Assembly (NCBI RefSeq): GCF_014698305.1
Contig: NZ_JACJST010000016.1
Span: 1 to 64,000 of the forward strand
DNA: 64,000 nt
From: Anabaena lutea FACHB-196
GTDB taxonomy: Bacteria; Cyanobacteriota; Cyanobacteriia; Cyanobacteriales; Nostocaceae
Direction: 5' to 3'
The position numbers were made by a program, and so were the translations under genes. Each line of letters opens with the position of its first letter. The stretch's first letter is position 1. The notes beneath the pieces are model-generated. The model searched no databases and was not told where the DNA came from. It was given only the letters and a program-made list of their open reading frames with translations. Below, piece after piece: positions 1 to 7,802 of the stretch.

Positions 1-80
1 TAATGAGACTTAATCCCAATAAGCGTAAGTATTATCAACAAGGTCTAAGAGCTATGAATCTTATACAGTCTGTCTTTTAG
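1..80 (+). CDS. Possible C-terminal tail of a gene entering from the left edge
   Basis: A frame open from the left edge reads 25 codons from base 3 to a TAG at 78-80. The residues LNPNKRKYYQQGLRAMN resemble the second half of a TPR-like repeat, but the piece is too short to assign. It converges on the antitoxin-like gene that ends at 98. It could equally be non-coding; sequence left of the window would decide. Confidence 0.35.
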   Translation, partial: MRLNPNKRKYYQQGLRAMNLIQSVF

Positions 81-97
81 TTGATCTTGTCCCCCCT

Positions 98-334
98 TCA
101 GCGATTTTCATCTAAAGCATTAATTAAATATTCCCCTGTTTCCTGCTGTTCTTGTTCATCACTTTCATCTATCCAAGACTGAAGTACATTAACTATTTTC
201 AATTGTTTTTCTTTTTGCAGAATAGATTTTTGGATAAGCTCCAATGTATAAGTTTCCACAGAAAGTCCTTGCTGTTGTGCTTCCTGTATTAAATACTGTT
301 CTAATTCTGGTGGTAAGCTGAGGGTTAGTGTCAT
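98..334 (-). CDS. Antitoxin-like small protein, orphan
   Basis: A 78-residue acidic protein starting MTLTLSLPPELEQYL. The N-terminal strand-helix pattern (TLSLPPELEQYLIQEAQQQG) resembles the ribbon-helix-helix or CopG-like antitoxins common in cyanobacteria; the C-terminal half is rich in Glu, Asp and Gln, as expected of a toxin-wrapping tail. I start it at the ATG at 332-334 because the 20 residues upstream are hydrophobic, Cys-rich and do not look like part of the family. No toxin gene is visible next to it: downstream is the end of a gene on the opposite strand and upstream is ileS, divergently transcribed. It may be an orphan, or its partner may lie outside the window. DNA binding is inferred from the family resemblance. 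Confidence 0.6.
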   Translation of the reverse strand: MTLTLSLPPELEQYLIQEAQQQGLSVETYTLELIQKSILQKEKQLKIVNVLQSWIDESDEQEQQETGEYLINALDENR

Positions 335-409
335 AAATCTATTGTGAGTGACTTTATATATTGTAAACCTGCAAAAACAAAAAATTAACCCCAAAATACC
401 AATAAGCGT

Positions 410-432
410 TGTTGGGTTTTATCAACCCAACA
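410..432. repeat. Small palindrome between the antitoxin-like gene and ileS
   Basis: GTTGGGTT and AACCCAAC form a perfect short hairpin with a 5-base loop. The same GTTGGGTT/AACCCAAC sequence makes up the ends of the larger fold-back at 25174-25261, so this is probably a short relative of that repeat family. No T-run follows, so it is not an obvious terminator. Confidence 0.6.
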
Positions 433-483
433 GACGACTTATAATTGATCAAATAACTGCAAACATATCTTAGGCATGAAACT

Positions 484-3369
484 GTGACTGAACCCGGACA
501 ATACAAAGATACCGTTAACTTACCCAAGACTAACTTCGATATGCGGGCTAACGCAATCAAGCGCGAACCCGAAATCCAAAAATTCTGGGCAGAAAACAAC
601 ATTTATTCTCAACTCTCAGAAAACAACCCCGGCGAATTATTTATACTGCACGATGGGCCTCCCTATGCTAACGGTCAGTTGCATATTGGTCATGCCTTAA
701 ATAAGATTCTCAAAGATATTATTAACCGTTACCAACTCCTAAAAGGTCGTAAAATTCGCTACGTTCCTGGTTGGGATTGTCACGGTTTGCCAATTGAGTT
801 GAAAGTTCTGCAAAATATGAAACAGGCAGAACGGCAAAATCTCACTCCTTTGCAATTGCGACAAAAAGCGAAGGAGTTCGCTCTAAAAACTGTAGACGAA
901 CAACGAGAAAGCTTTAAACGCTATGGGATTTGGGGTGATTGGGAAAATCCTTATTTAACCTTAAAACCAGAATACGAAGCCGCGCAAATTGGCGTTTTTG
1001 GGGAAATGTTCCTCAAAGGTTATATTTATCGCGGTTTAAAGCCGGTGCATTGGAGTCCTAGTTCTAAAACGGCTTTGGCTGAAGCTGAGTTAGAATATCC
1101 TGAAGGTCACGTTTCTCGGAGTATTTACGCTGCTTTCCCGGTGGTTAAGGTTGGGTCAGGGTTAAAAGCTAGTTTGGATGGCTTCTTGCCTGATTTGGGC
1201 GTGGCTGTGTGGACGACTACACCCTGGACTATTCCCGGTAATTTGGCTGTGGCTGTGAATGGTGAGTTGGAATACGCGGTTGTGGAGGTTTCACGCAGAG
1301 ACGCGGAGGCACAGAGAGGATGCAGATATCTGATTGTTGCGGCTGAGTTGGTGGAACGGTTGGCTGCGGTTTTGGATGCTGAGTTGACGGTGAAAGCCAC
1401 ATTTTCAGGGAAGGATTTGGAACATACTATTTACCGTCATCCTCTTTTTGACCGTGAAAGCCCGGTGGTGGTTGGTGGTGATTATATCACTACTGAGTCG
1501 GGGACTGGGTTGGTACATACTGCTCCTGGTCATGGTCAAGAGGACTATATTGTTGGTCAGCGTTACGGTTTGCCGATTCTTGCACCTGTTGATGATAGTG
1601 GGAATTTCACGGATGAGGCAGGTAAATTTTCTGGTTTGAATGTTTTGGGCGATGGGAATCAGGCGATTATTGACGCTTTGAGTGAAGCGGGTTCTCTGTT
1701 GAAGGAGGAAGCTTATCCTCACAAGTATCCTTATGATTGGAGAACGAAAAAACCGACGATTTTCCGCGCTACTGAACAATGGTTTGCTTCTGTGGCTGGT
1801 TTTCGGGAAGATGCTTTAAAAGCGATCGCATCTGTGCGTTGGATTCCTGCTCAAGGTGAAAACCGCATCACGCCGATGATAGCAGAAAGATCGGATTGGT
1901 GTATTTCTCGTCAGCGTTCTTGGGGTGTGCCGATTCCGGTGTTTTATGATGAAGCAACTGGTGAAGTTTTGCTAAATGCCGAAACTATTAACCACGTTCA
2001 AGCTATCATTGCCGAAAAGGGTTCTGATGCTTGGTGGGAGTTGTCGGTTGAAGAGTTGTTACCGGAACAATACTGCAATAATGGCAAAACTTACCGCAGA
2101 GGTACTGACACGATGGATGTCTGGTTTGATTCTGGTTCTTCTTGGGCAGCGGTGGCGAAGCAAAGACCGGAGTTATGCTATCCTGTGGATATGTATTTGG
2201 AAGGTTCTGACCAACACCGGGGATGGTTTCAATCTTCTCTTTTAACGAGTGTTGCGGTTAATGGCATTGCACCTTACAAAACTGTTTTAACTCATGGTTT
2301 CGTCTTGGATGAACAAGGACGAAAAATGAGTAAGTCGGTGGGGAATGTGGTTGATCCTCAGTTGATGATTTTGGGAGGAAAAGACCAGAAAAAAGAACCC
2401 GCTTATGGTGCAGATGTGTTGCGGTTGTGGGTTTCTTCGGTAGATTATTCCGGTGATGTGCGTCTGGGTAATAACATCATCAAGCAATTAGCTGATGTCA
2501 GGAATAAAATTCGCAATACTGCACGGTTTTTATTGGGTAGTTTGCATGATTTTGATCCTCAAAAGGATGCTGTAGCTTTTGATGATTTACCAGATTTGGA
2601 TAAGTATATGTTACACCGCATTCGTGAGGTGTTTAATGAGGTAACGGAAGCTTTTGATAGTTTTCAATTTTTCCGCTTTTTCCAAACGGTGCAGAATTTC
2701 TGCGTTGTGGATTTGTCGAATTTCTATTTAGACGTTGCGAAGGATAGATTGTATATCAGTTCTACTGATGCTTTCCGTCGTCGTAGTTGTCAAACAGTGT
2801 TGCAGATTGCTTTGGAGAATTTAGCCAGAGCGATCGCACCAGTTTTGTGTCATACTGCTGAAGATATCTGGCAATTTATCCCTTACACAACACCCTATAA
2901 ATCAGTGTTTCAAGCTGGTTGGGTGCAGTTAGACGATAAATGGGATAATCCCGAATTAGCAGAATTTTGGAAAACGCTGCGACGCATTCGCACTGATGTG
3001 AATAAGGTTTTAGAACAAGCGAGGGTAGAAAAAATTATTGGTTCTTCCCTAGAAGCAAAAGCGTTAATTTATATCGCTGATCAAAAATTCCGCAATGCTA
3101 TTGAACCTTTAAAAATTAGCAGTAACGGAATTGATGAATTACGGTATTTATTCCTTACCTCTCAGGTGGAATTATTAGATACTCCTGACGCACTACAAGG
3201 ATTGAAAACTTTGCGTGTTCAAGGTGAGGATAATTGGGATATTGGGGTAATGAATGCAGACGGGCAAAAATGCGATCGCTGTTGGAACTATTCTACCCAT
3301 GTTGGTGAATCAGCAGAACATCCTTTACTCTGTGAACGTTGTGTTCCTGCTTTAGCTGGGGAATTTTAA
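484..3369 (+). CDS. ileS: Isoleucyl-tRNA synthetase
   Basis: Charges tRNA-Ile in the cytoplasm and edits mischarged valine. The 961-residue length is normal for bacterial IleRS. Class I signatures are clear: HIGH at residues 67-70 within DGPPYANGQLHIGH, and KMSKS at 614-618. The CP1 editing domain lies between them, the anticodon-binding domain follows, and a C-terminal zinc finger uses the pairs C930/C933 and C950/C953. The start is GTG at 484; the next residues (TEPGQYKDTVNLPKT) match the usual N-terminus. Odd feature: residues 270-281 (SRRDAEAQRGCR) are encoded by an intergenic-type repeat, 1288-1325, sitting in frame inside the editing domain. The gene is monocistronic, with a palindromic repeat just after the stop. 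Confidence 0.97.
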   Translation: MTEPGQYKDTVNLPKTNFDMRANAIKREPEIQKFWAENNIYSQLSENNPGELFILHDGPPYANGQLHIGHALNKILKDIINRYQLLKGRKIRYVPGWDCHGLPIELKVLQNMKQAERQNLTPLQLRQKAKEFALKTVDEQRESFKRYGIWGDWENPYLTLKPEYEAAQIGVFGEMFLKGYIYRGLKPVHWSPSSKTALAEAELEYPEGHVSRSIYAAFPVVKVGSGLKASLDGFLPDLGVAVWTTTPWTIPGNLAVAVNGELEYAVVEVSRRDAEAQRGCRYLIVAAELVERLAAVLDAELTVKATFSGKDLEHTIYRHPLFDRESPVVVGGDYITTESGTGLVHTAPGHGQEDYIVGQRYGLPILAPVDDSGNFTDEAGKFSGLNVLGDGNQAIIDALSEAGSLLKEEAYPHKYPYDWRTKKPTIFRATEQWFASVAGFREDALKAIASVRWIPAQGENRITPMIAERSDWCISRQRSWGVPIPVFYDEATGEVLLNAETINHVQAIIAEKGSDAWWELSVEELLPEQYCNNGKTYRRGTDTMDVWFDSGSSWAAVAKQRPELCYPVDMYLEGSDQHRGWFQSSLLTSVAVNGIAPYKTVLTHGFVLDEQGRKMSKSVGNVVDPQLMILGGKDQKKEPAYGADVLRLWVSSVDYSGDVRLGNNIIKQLADVRNKIRNTARFLLGSLHDFDPQKDAVAFDDLPDLDKYMLHRIREVFNEVTEAFDSFQFFRFFQTVQNFCVVDLSNFYLDVAKDRLYISSTDAFRRRSCQTVLQIALENLARAIAPVLCHTAEDIWQFIPYTTPYKSVFQAGWVQLDDKWDNPELAEFWKTLRRIRTDVNKVLEQARVEKIIGSSLEAKALIYIADQKFRNAIEPLKISSNGIDELRYLFLTSQVELLDTPDALQGLKTLRVQGEDNWDIGVMNADGQKCDRCWNYSTHVGESAEHPLLCERCVPALAGEF
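1288..1325. repeat. Dispersed repeat (CGCAGAG family) inside ileS
   Basis: TTTCACGCAGAGACGCGGAG and the following bases match a repeat seen in several intergenic regions here (7645-7682 and 21608-21650 in inverse orientation, 55470-55505). In this copy it is translated in frame as part of IleRS. Confidence 0.75.
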
Positions 3370-3379
3370 CACCTTGTAG

Positions 3380-3400
3380 GGGTTTAGCATTGCTAAACCC
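3380..3400. repeat. 21-bp palindrome GGGTTTAGC..GCTAAACCC
   Basis: A near-perfect hairpin directly after ileS. The same 21-bp element, in the other orientation, occurs at 26025-26045 and 29026-29046. No T-run follows, so intrinsic termination is doubtful. Confidence 0.7.
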
Positions 3401-3439
3401 TTACTTACGAAAGATTGAGTTTGTGCAATTATACACAAA

Positions 3440-4060
3440 ATGAAAACAAAAACTATGAACACACAAACACCTGTAGTTACAGAAATCTTACCAATGGTGC
3501 TGAAAATGCAACCCAATATAGTCATGACTGATGATCAATTTTTTGATTTCTGTCAGTTAAATCGTAATTTTCGGATTGAACGGAATCAAATAGGAGATTT
3601 AATAATCATGTCCCCGACAGGTTCAGAAACAGATGAACGCAATTTTAACTTAATTGTCCAGTTAGGTGTTTGGACAAAGCAAGATGGTACAGGAGTCGGT
3701 TTTGGTTCTAGTGGTGGTTTTACCTTACCTAATGGTGCAGTGCGTTCTCCTGATGCAGCATGGATCAAAAAAGAAAAATGGGAAGCAGTACCAGTAGAAC
3801 AAAGAAAGAAATTTGCACCTATTTCTCCTGATTTTGTAGTGGAATTACGTTCAGAAACAGATAGTCTAAAAACATTACAAGAAAAGATGCAAGAGTATAT
3901 AGAAAATGGTGTTAAATTAGGTTGGTTACTAGATAGAAAACAACGAAAAGTATTTATTTATCGTCCTGATCAACTTGTCGAAGAATTAGATAATCCACAA
4001 ACATTAAATGGTGACAATATATTACCAGGATTTGTTTTAGATTTAACTCAAATCTGGTAA
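3440..4060 (+). CDS. Uma2 family endonuclease (DUF820)
   Basis: A 206-residue member of the Uma2/DUF820 family, a PD-(D/E)XK nuclease-fold group greatly expanded in cyanobacteria and of unknown biological role. Recognisable parts are the N-terminal MTDDQFFDFCQLNRNFRIER, then LIIMSPTGSETDERN, the acidic active-site strand RSPDAAW (Asp), and PDFVVELRSETDSL followed by a C-terminal helix with EYIENGVKLGWLLD. The family catalytic pattern D..E-x-x is present, so it is probably intact. A second in-frame ATG (MNTQTPVV) 5 codons downstream could be the true start. It stands alone between ileS and the ParA gene. Such genes are often mobile within cyanobacterial genomes. Confidence 0.88.
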   Translation: MKTKTMNTQTPVVTEILPMVLKMQPNIVMTDDQFFDFCQLNRNFRIERNQIGDLIIMSPTGSETDERNFNLIVQLGVWTKQDGTGVGFGSSGGFTLPNGAVRSPDAAWIKKEKWEAVPVEQRKKFAPISPDFVVELRSETDSLKTLQEKMQEYIENGVKLGWLLDRKQRKVFIYRPDQLVEELDNPQTLNGDNILPGFVLDLTQIW

Positions 4061-4242
4061 TCAATTAATACAGCGATTCCTGCTATTATAGCAACCGCCA
4101 AAGTGGTTAGGACGTGAATTAATGATAAAATCTAGACACAAACAGACTTTCAACTCTGTCACCTGTCACCTGTTACATGAGGTACATTTTTTTATTCCTA
4201 AGCCTGTAGAGGCGGGTTTTCCCCGCCCTCGATTGTATTGTT

Positions 4243-5127
4243 TTACAACTTCTGCAACAATTCCTGAGTTAACTGCATAAATGCTTTAGAACCAGCAGAG
4301 TTAGGACTAAGTAAAGAAACCGGCATAAAACTATCAACAGCTTTAGCCACATTTACATCAACAGGAATCTGTACTTTACAGATTTTATCAACACCAAAAT
4401 CTTCCACAACTCGGTGCATTACCTGTTTATAATATCTACCATTAAGTAGATTTCCACTGGACATACTAAAGATAATTCCCAACATTTGGATATTTATCTT
4501 CGCTTCATGTTCGTGACTGTCTTTTAATTGAGCAATGCGTCTTTCTAACAGTTGAATTCCCACCACAGATAAAGGTTCTGGTTTGGCTGGAAGAATATAA
4601 AAATCACTACTAGCTAAAGCACTCCGAGTCATGAGATTATAGCCAGGAGCGCAATCTAAAAGAATAAAATCATATTCATCGCGTACTGGTTTTAAGATGT
4701 TATTCACCAAAACTCTTTCAAAGCGATTCCAAATTGTTTCAAAATCTTGCTCACCCAAAGCAACAGATTGGTTATGCAACATTTCCGAAACGACAAATTC
4801 ATCATATAAATCAATATCTCCCGGTAACAAATCTAATCCTGGAAGATTGCAGACTTGAGATTGAATGATATCATGAATTGTCAATTTAGCATCAGGTTCT
4901 GGGTTAATAACTTCATCTATCAAATATCTAAATGTCTTTCTTTGTTTGCGACGTTTTGCAAACTCCACAGGTGACATGAGACTGAGTGTAGCGCTAATTT
5001 GACTATCTAAATCTAAAACAAGTACCTTTTTACCGTGATTTTTCGCTAAACACGTAGCGATATTGACGGTGAGGGTGGTTTTACCGACTCCACCTTTCAT
5101 ATTTGCAGTTGCAATTACATATCCCAT
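4243..5127 (-). CDS. ParA/Soj family ATPase
   Basis: A 294-residue deviant-Walker ATPase. It starts MGYVIATANMKGGVGKTT (signature Lys11 and Lys16), with Walker A' LDLDSQ near residue 40 and Walker B FILLDCAPG in the middle. Such proteins position DNA or large cargo by ATP-dependent binding to the nucleoid. No McdB- or ParB-like gene follows it, and it is not McdA of the Synechococcus type because the signature Lys is present. It is divergent from the nuclease-ParA/ParB-like operon with a 424-bp gap, so the two ParA proteins might share a regulatory region or partner protein (inference). The 3' end has short intergenic sequence and no clear terminator. Confidence 0.9.
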   Translation of the reverse strand: MGYVIATANMKGGVGKTTLTVNIATCLAKNHGKKVLVLDLDSQISATLSLMSPVEFAKRRKQRKTFRYLIDEVINPEPDAKLTIHDIIQSQVCNLPGLDLLPGDIDLYDEFVVSEMLHNQSVALGEQDFETIWNRFERVLVNNILKPVRDEYDFILLDCAPGYNLMTRSALASSDFYILPAKPEPLSVVGIQLLERRIAQLKDSHEHEAKINIQMLGIIFSMSSGNLLNGRYYKQVMHRVVEDFGVDKICKVQIPVDVNVAKAVDSFMPVSLLSPNSAGSKAFMQLTQELLQKL

Positions 5128-5551
5128 TGGTTAATTCCTCTGCTGACGCTTTCTCATTGAGGTAGCGTACATATTATCTAATAGATTTCAACTTTGGTTA
5201 ATTTACTCTTTTAGGAGGATGTAGAAAAGTGCTTCAAGCAGTCAGATTATATCTTACCAGGCAAGGAAAACCACCTAATTACCCAGATAAAGTCCATTTG
5301 TACAGTTTTCAGAAAGATTTTTCTAAATAAAAATTACGTATTATTACTTAATTTAGCCTAAATTTAAATTTGGTAAATTTTGAATAATTTGCATAAGCTG
5401 CTATGTTAATTTTACGTAAAAATACTAACCTCAATATCCTTTTTCTACAGATTTTTAAGTAATCTTCATAACTCAATAAACTCAAAATATGGCATAATCG
5501 ACCACATAGCGGATTTTCGGGAATGATTACTGTTTTTTGAGGTAAAGAATC
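5128..5551. other. Divergent intergenic region between the two ParA loci
   Basis: AT-rich stretch that must hold the promoters of both divergent units. It contains a short reading frame at 5229-5330 with a good ribosome-binding site. I see no array of short direct repeats (iterons or parS-like sites) in it, and no repeat element. Confidence 0.5.
5229..5330 (+). CDS. Possible 33-residue peptide or gene remnant
   Basis: A GTG-initiated frame (VLQAVRLYLTRQGKPPNYPD...) preceded by AGGAGG at 5213-5218, ten bases before the start. The sequence looks protein-like rather than random, but I cannot name it. It may be the tail of a lost gene; nothing recognisable continues upstream in another frame. 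Confidence 0.3.
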   Translation: MLQAVRLYLTRQGKPPNYPDKVHLYSFQKDFSK

Positions 5552-6904
5552 TTGCTTTTTAACCCTGAACTGTGCCGTAACGAAAGCGAAGTTGAAAGCA
5601 AACTTATCGTTCAATATTTGCTACCACAGTTAGGGTATACCCCTGATACTTGGCATCAAGAAGTTGCTGTTGGTAGTATCCGTTTAGACTTTTTGGCATT
5701 TGGAGTCCAAGTCGTTCCTTTGATTTTAGATGCCAATTCCCCATTAAGTGTAGTTATGGAGGCAAAAAGTCCCAAGCAAAATTTAAATCATCATGTTTTG
5801 CGACTTAGGCATTATTTAACTAGCTTAAATGTGCGCTTTGGTTTGTTAACTAATGGGAAGGAAATCAGAATTTATCAAAAGTTACGAGATGATATTCAGT
5901 TAGTTTTTCAATGTGATGGTAATGATGTTGAGGAAAAGATAGAAGAAATTAGGGGGTTAATTGGTAGGGAGAGTTTAAAAAATCAGCAGTTTAAGGAACA
6001 GTTAGAAGTTCAAGTATCGAATTTAGAACCGAAAAAGGAGCATTCTATGAAGACAATTGCAATCTACCACAATAAAGGCGGAGTTGGTAAAACAACAACG
6101 GTAGTTAACCTAGCTGCTGCTATCAGAAAAAAAGGTAAAAGAGTTTTAGTCATTGACTTTGATAGCCAAGCCAATACTACATTTGCGACAGGATTAGTAA
6201 AATTTGATGATGAAGAGTTTGACGATATAAAAGAATCTAATTTACTACAAGTATTACAATCTGAAGATTTTTATCCCATCTCAGAAGTAGCAAGAAAATC
6301 TAGTTTTTGTAATCCAGAAATCTTTGTAGTTCCTGCACATATTGATTTAATGAGAAATGAAACTGATTTGAATGATCTTGACGGTAGTAGATTAATACTA
6401 ATAGATAAATTAGAATCTGTAAAAGATGAATATGATGTTGTTCTGATCGACACACCACCTTCACTAAATCTGTATGCCAGAATTGCTTTAATTACTGCTG
6501 ATTATTTGATCATTCCATCTGATTTAAAACCGTTTGCTAATCAAGGTTTAACGAATGTTAAAGAGTTCATCAAAGGTATTAACACCTTTAGAAGACAAAT
6601 TAGAAAGCCTCAAATCGAAGTAATTGGTGTATTAGCCTGTAAAATATCTACAAATAATCAATTTGTCAGACATACTTTACCTAAAAGATTAGAAGCTATT
6701 CCAAAAAGATATGGACTTGAGGTAATGGATACAGTAATTTATGATAGAGATGATCTCGCAAAATGCGCTGAAAAAACTATTCTTGTAGGAGATATGGAAC
6801 TAGCTGATCCAGTATCAATTCTTGATTTTAAACCTGATTCATCTGCTGCACAAGAATTTGAATTACTAGCAATAGAAGTTTTACAAAAAATAGGGTTAGT
6901 ATAA
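5552..6904 (+). CDS. HsdR-N-like nuclease domain fused to a ParA ATPase
   Basis: A 450-residue two-domain protein. Residues 1-130 resemble the N-terminal nuclease domain of type I restriction R subunits (HSDR_N, PD-(D/E)XK fold): ESEVESKLIVQYLLPQLGY, then RLDFLAF (D46), VVMEAKSP (E70, K72) and a helix ending FGLLTNGKEIRIYQ. After a charged linker (131-165) residues 166-450 form a complete ParA: IAIYHNKGGVGKTT (K175, K180), VLVIDFDSQANTT and VVLIDTPPSLN. The start is TTG at 5552 with GAGGT about 9 bases upstream; an in-frame stop at 5543-5545 excludes anything longer. A strong internal AAAGGAG at 6034-6040 precedes Met166, so ParA alone may also be made. It overlaps the ParB-like gene by one base (TAATG). 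Confidence 0.85.
   Translation: MLFNPELCRNESEVESKLIVQYLLPQLGYTPDTWHQEVAVGSIRLDFLAFGVQVVPLILDANSPLSVVMEAKSPKQNLNHHVLRLRHYLTSLNVRFGLLTNGKEIRIYQKLRDDIQLVFQCDGNDVEEKIEEIRGLIGRESLKNQQFKEQLEVQVSNLEPKKEHSMKTIAIYHNKGGVGKTTTVVNLAAAIRKKGKRVLVIDFDSQANTTFATGLVKFDDEEFDDIKESNLLQVLQSEDFYPISEVARKSSFCNPEIFVVPAHIDLMRNETDLNDLDGSRLILIDKLESVKDEYDVVLIDTPPSLNLYARIALITADYLIIPSDLKPFANQGLTNVKEFIKGINTFRRQIRKPQIEVIGVLACKISTNNQFVRHTLPKRLEAIPKRYGLEVMDTVIYDRDDLAKCAEKTILVGDMELADPVSILDFKPDSSAAQEFELLAIEVLQKIGLV
6034..6049 (+). promoter_or_regulatory. Internal ribosome-binding site and ATG inside the nuclease-ParA gene
   Basis: AAAGGAG at 6034-6040, six bases before ATG at 6047-6049. This ATG is Met166 of the fusion and starts MKTIAIYHNKGGVGKTT, the normal N-terminus of a free-standing ParA. 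It suggests either two products from one gene or the scar of two ancestral genes that became one frame. Confidence 0.6.
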
Positions 6905-7635
6905 TGAAACTGTCTACATCTCTGGTGGCCATCAAAAAAATTAGCTGTAATAAACCACGTTCTAATTTTGATGATGATAAGTTAGAACAAGCGGCTCAAT
7001 TGATTTTGGAATGTGAAGGAGTTATTAATCCTATAGTTGTTCGTAGAACAAGTTTACAATCATTTGAATTAGTAGATGGATACTTTGAATATCATGCTGC
7101 TGCTAGAGCTAGAGAAATCGATCCTCGGAAGGGTGAGATGATAGGTGTATTTATTATTGAGGATGAAAATGAGGAGATATTAACAAAGCAAGTTCAATTA
7201 TTTAGGCAGCCAAAATCTGATACTTCTACTCCATCAAACTTAACTGTGCAAGATTTGGAGAAACTTATAAACAATCTAGAATCACGGTTTGATAAGTTAA
7301 CTACTCAATTATTTGATCAAGCATCTGCTAATGCAAGATTAGAGAACGAAGTTAAAGATTTGAAAAAACAAATCGCTAAAAAAGTCGATCCTTTAGAAGT
7401 ATTTCAAAAACTTAAACCATTTGAAATGGCTGAAAAACTTGTGAATGCTGGTGTTAACTCCAAAAGAGCTTCACAAATAGCAGAAGTTGTAGAAATTGAA
7501 CGTAAAAAGGAGCAGTTTCAATCATTGAATGATGTAGTTGAAAGGGTGAAAATTCCACATGGTAAGAAGACGCAGAGAGCAATAAGTTCTGAAAAAATGC
7601 TTGATATAGTTGATATCTGGTCAAAGAATAGTTGA
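6904..7635 (+). CDS. ParB-like protein with coiled coil and helix-hairpin-helix-like tail
   Basis: A 243-residue protein translationally coupled to the nuclease-ParA gene (start ATG overlaps the stop TAA by one base). Residues 1-90 resemble the ParB/Srx N-terminal domain (ECEGVINPIVVRR, FELVDGYFEYHAAARA). The Arg-rich GERRxRA box that binds CTP in canonical ParB is replaced by DGYFEYHAA, so CTP-clamp activity is doubtful. Residues about 114-160 are a likely coiled coil. The C-terminus (EKLVNAGVNSKRASQIAEVV, then FQSLNDVVERVKIPHGKK) looks like a small helical, helix-hairpin-helix-like DNA-binding module. It is the probable partner of the upstream ParA. No ParB central HTH is evident, so this is a divergent centromere-binding or adaptor protein (inference). 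Confidence 0.75.
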   Translation: MKLSTSLVAIKKISCNKPRSNFDDDKLEQAAQLILECEGVINPIVVRRTSLQSFELVDGYFEYHAAARAREIDPRKGEMIGVFIIEDENEEILTKQVQLFRQPKSDTSTPSNLTVQDLEKLINNLESRFDKLTTQLFDQASANARLENEVKDLKKQIAKKVDPLEVFQKLKPFEMAEKLVNAGVNSKRASQIAEVVEIERKKEQFQSLNDVVERVKIPHGKKTQRAISSEKMLDIVDIWSKNS

Positions 7636-7644
7636 AATTTTAAC

Positions 7645-7682
7645 TTCTTTCCTTTGCGTCTTTGCGCCTTTGCGTGAGATAT
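7645..7682. repeat. CGCAGAG-family dispersed repeat (inverse orientation)
   Basis: CTTTGCGTCTTTGCGCCTTT and the following CGTGAGAT form the common cyanobacterial repeat, here between two convergent genes. Related copies lie at 1288-1325, 21608-21650 and 55470-55505. Confidence 0.7.
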
Positions 7683-7723
7683 TTTCCTTGTTCCCATACT
7701 CTGTATGGTAATGAATTTTAGAA

Positions 7724-7796
7724 GGCTCTGACTTCTTTGTAAAGTAGAGGCAGAGCCTCTTAATGGCATTCCCAGTCTGAGACTGGGAACGAGATA
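7724..7796. repeat. Fold-back repeat of the GGGAACGAG family
   Basis: Contains AGGCAGAGCCTCT and CCCAGTCTGAGACTGGG, both self-complementary, and ends GGGAACGAGA. Similar elements occur at 22621-22710 and 29049-29166. It lies between convergent genes and may act as a bidirectional transcript end (inference). Confidence 0.7.
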
Positions 7797-7802
7797 TATC
7801 TA

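Noticed and set aside
4243-5127. Calling the first ParA a carboxysome-positioning McdA
   Set aside because: It keeps the signature Lys of KGGVGKT, and no McdB-like gene adjoins, so only the general ParA call is supported.
5348-5614. 88-codon minus-strand frame between the two ParA loci
   Set aside because: It overlaps the start and first codons of the nuclease-ParA gene, has no clear ribosome-binding site, and its residues show no family pattern.
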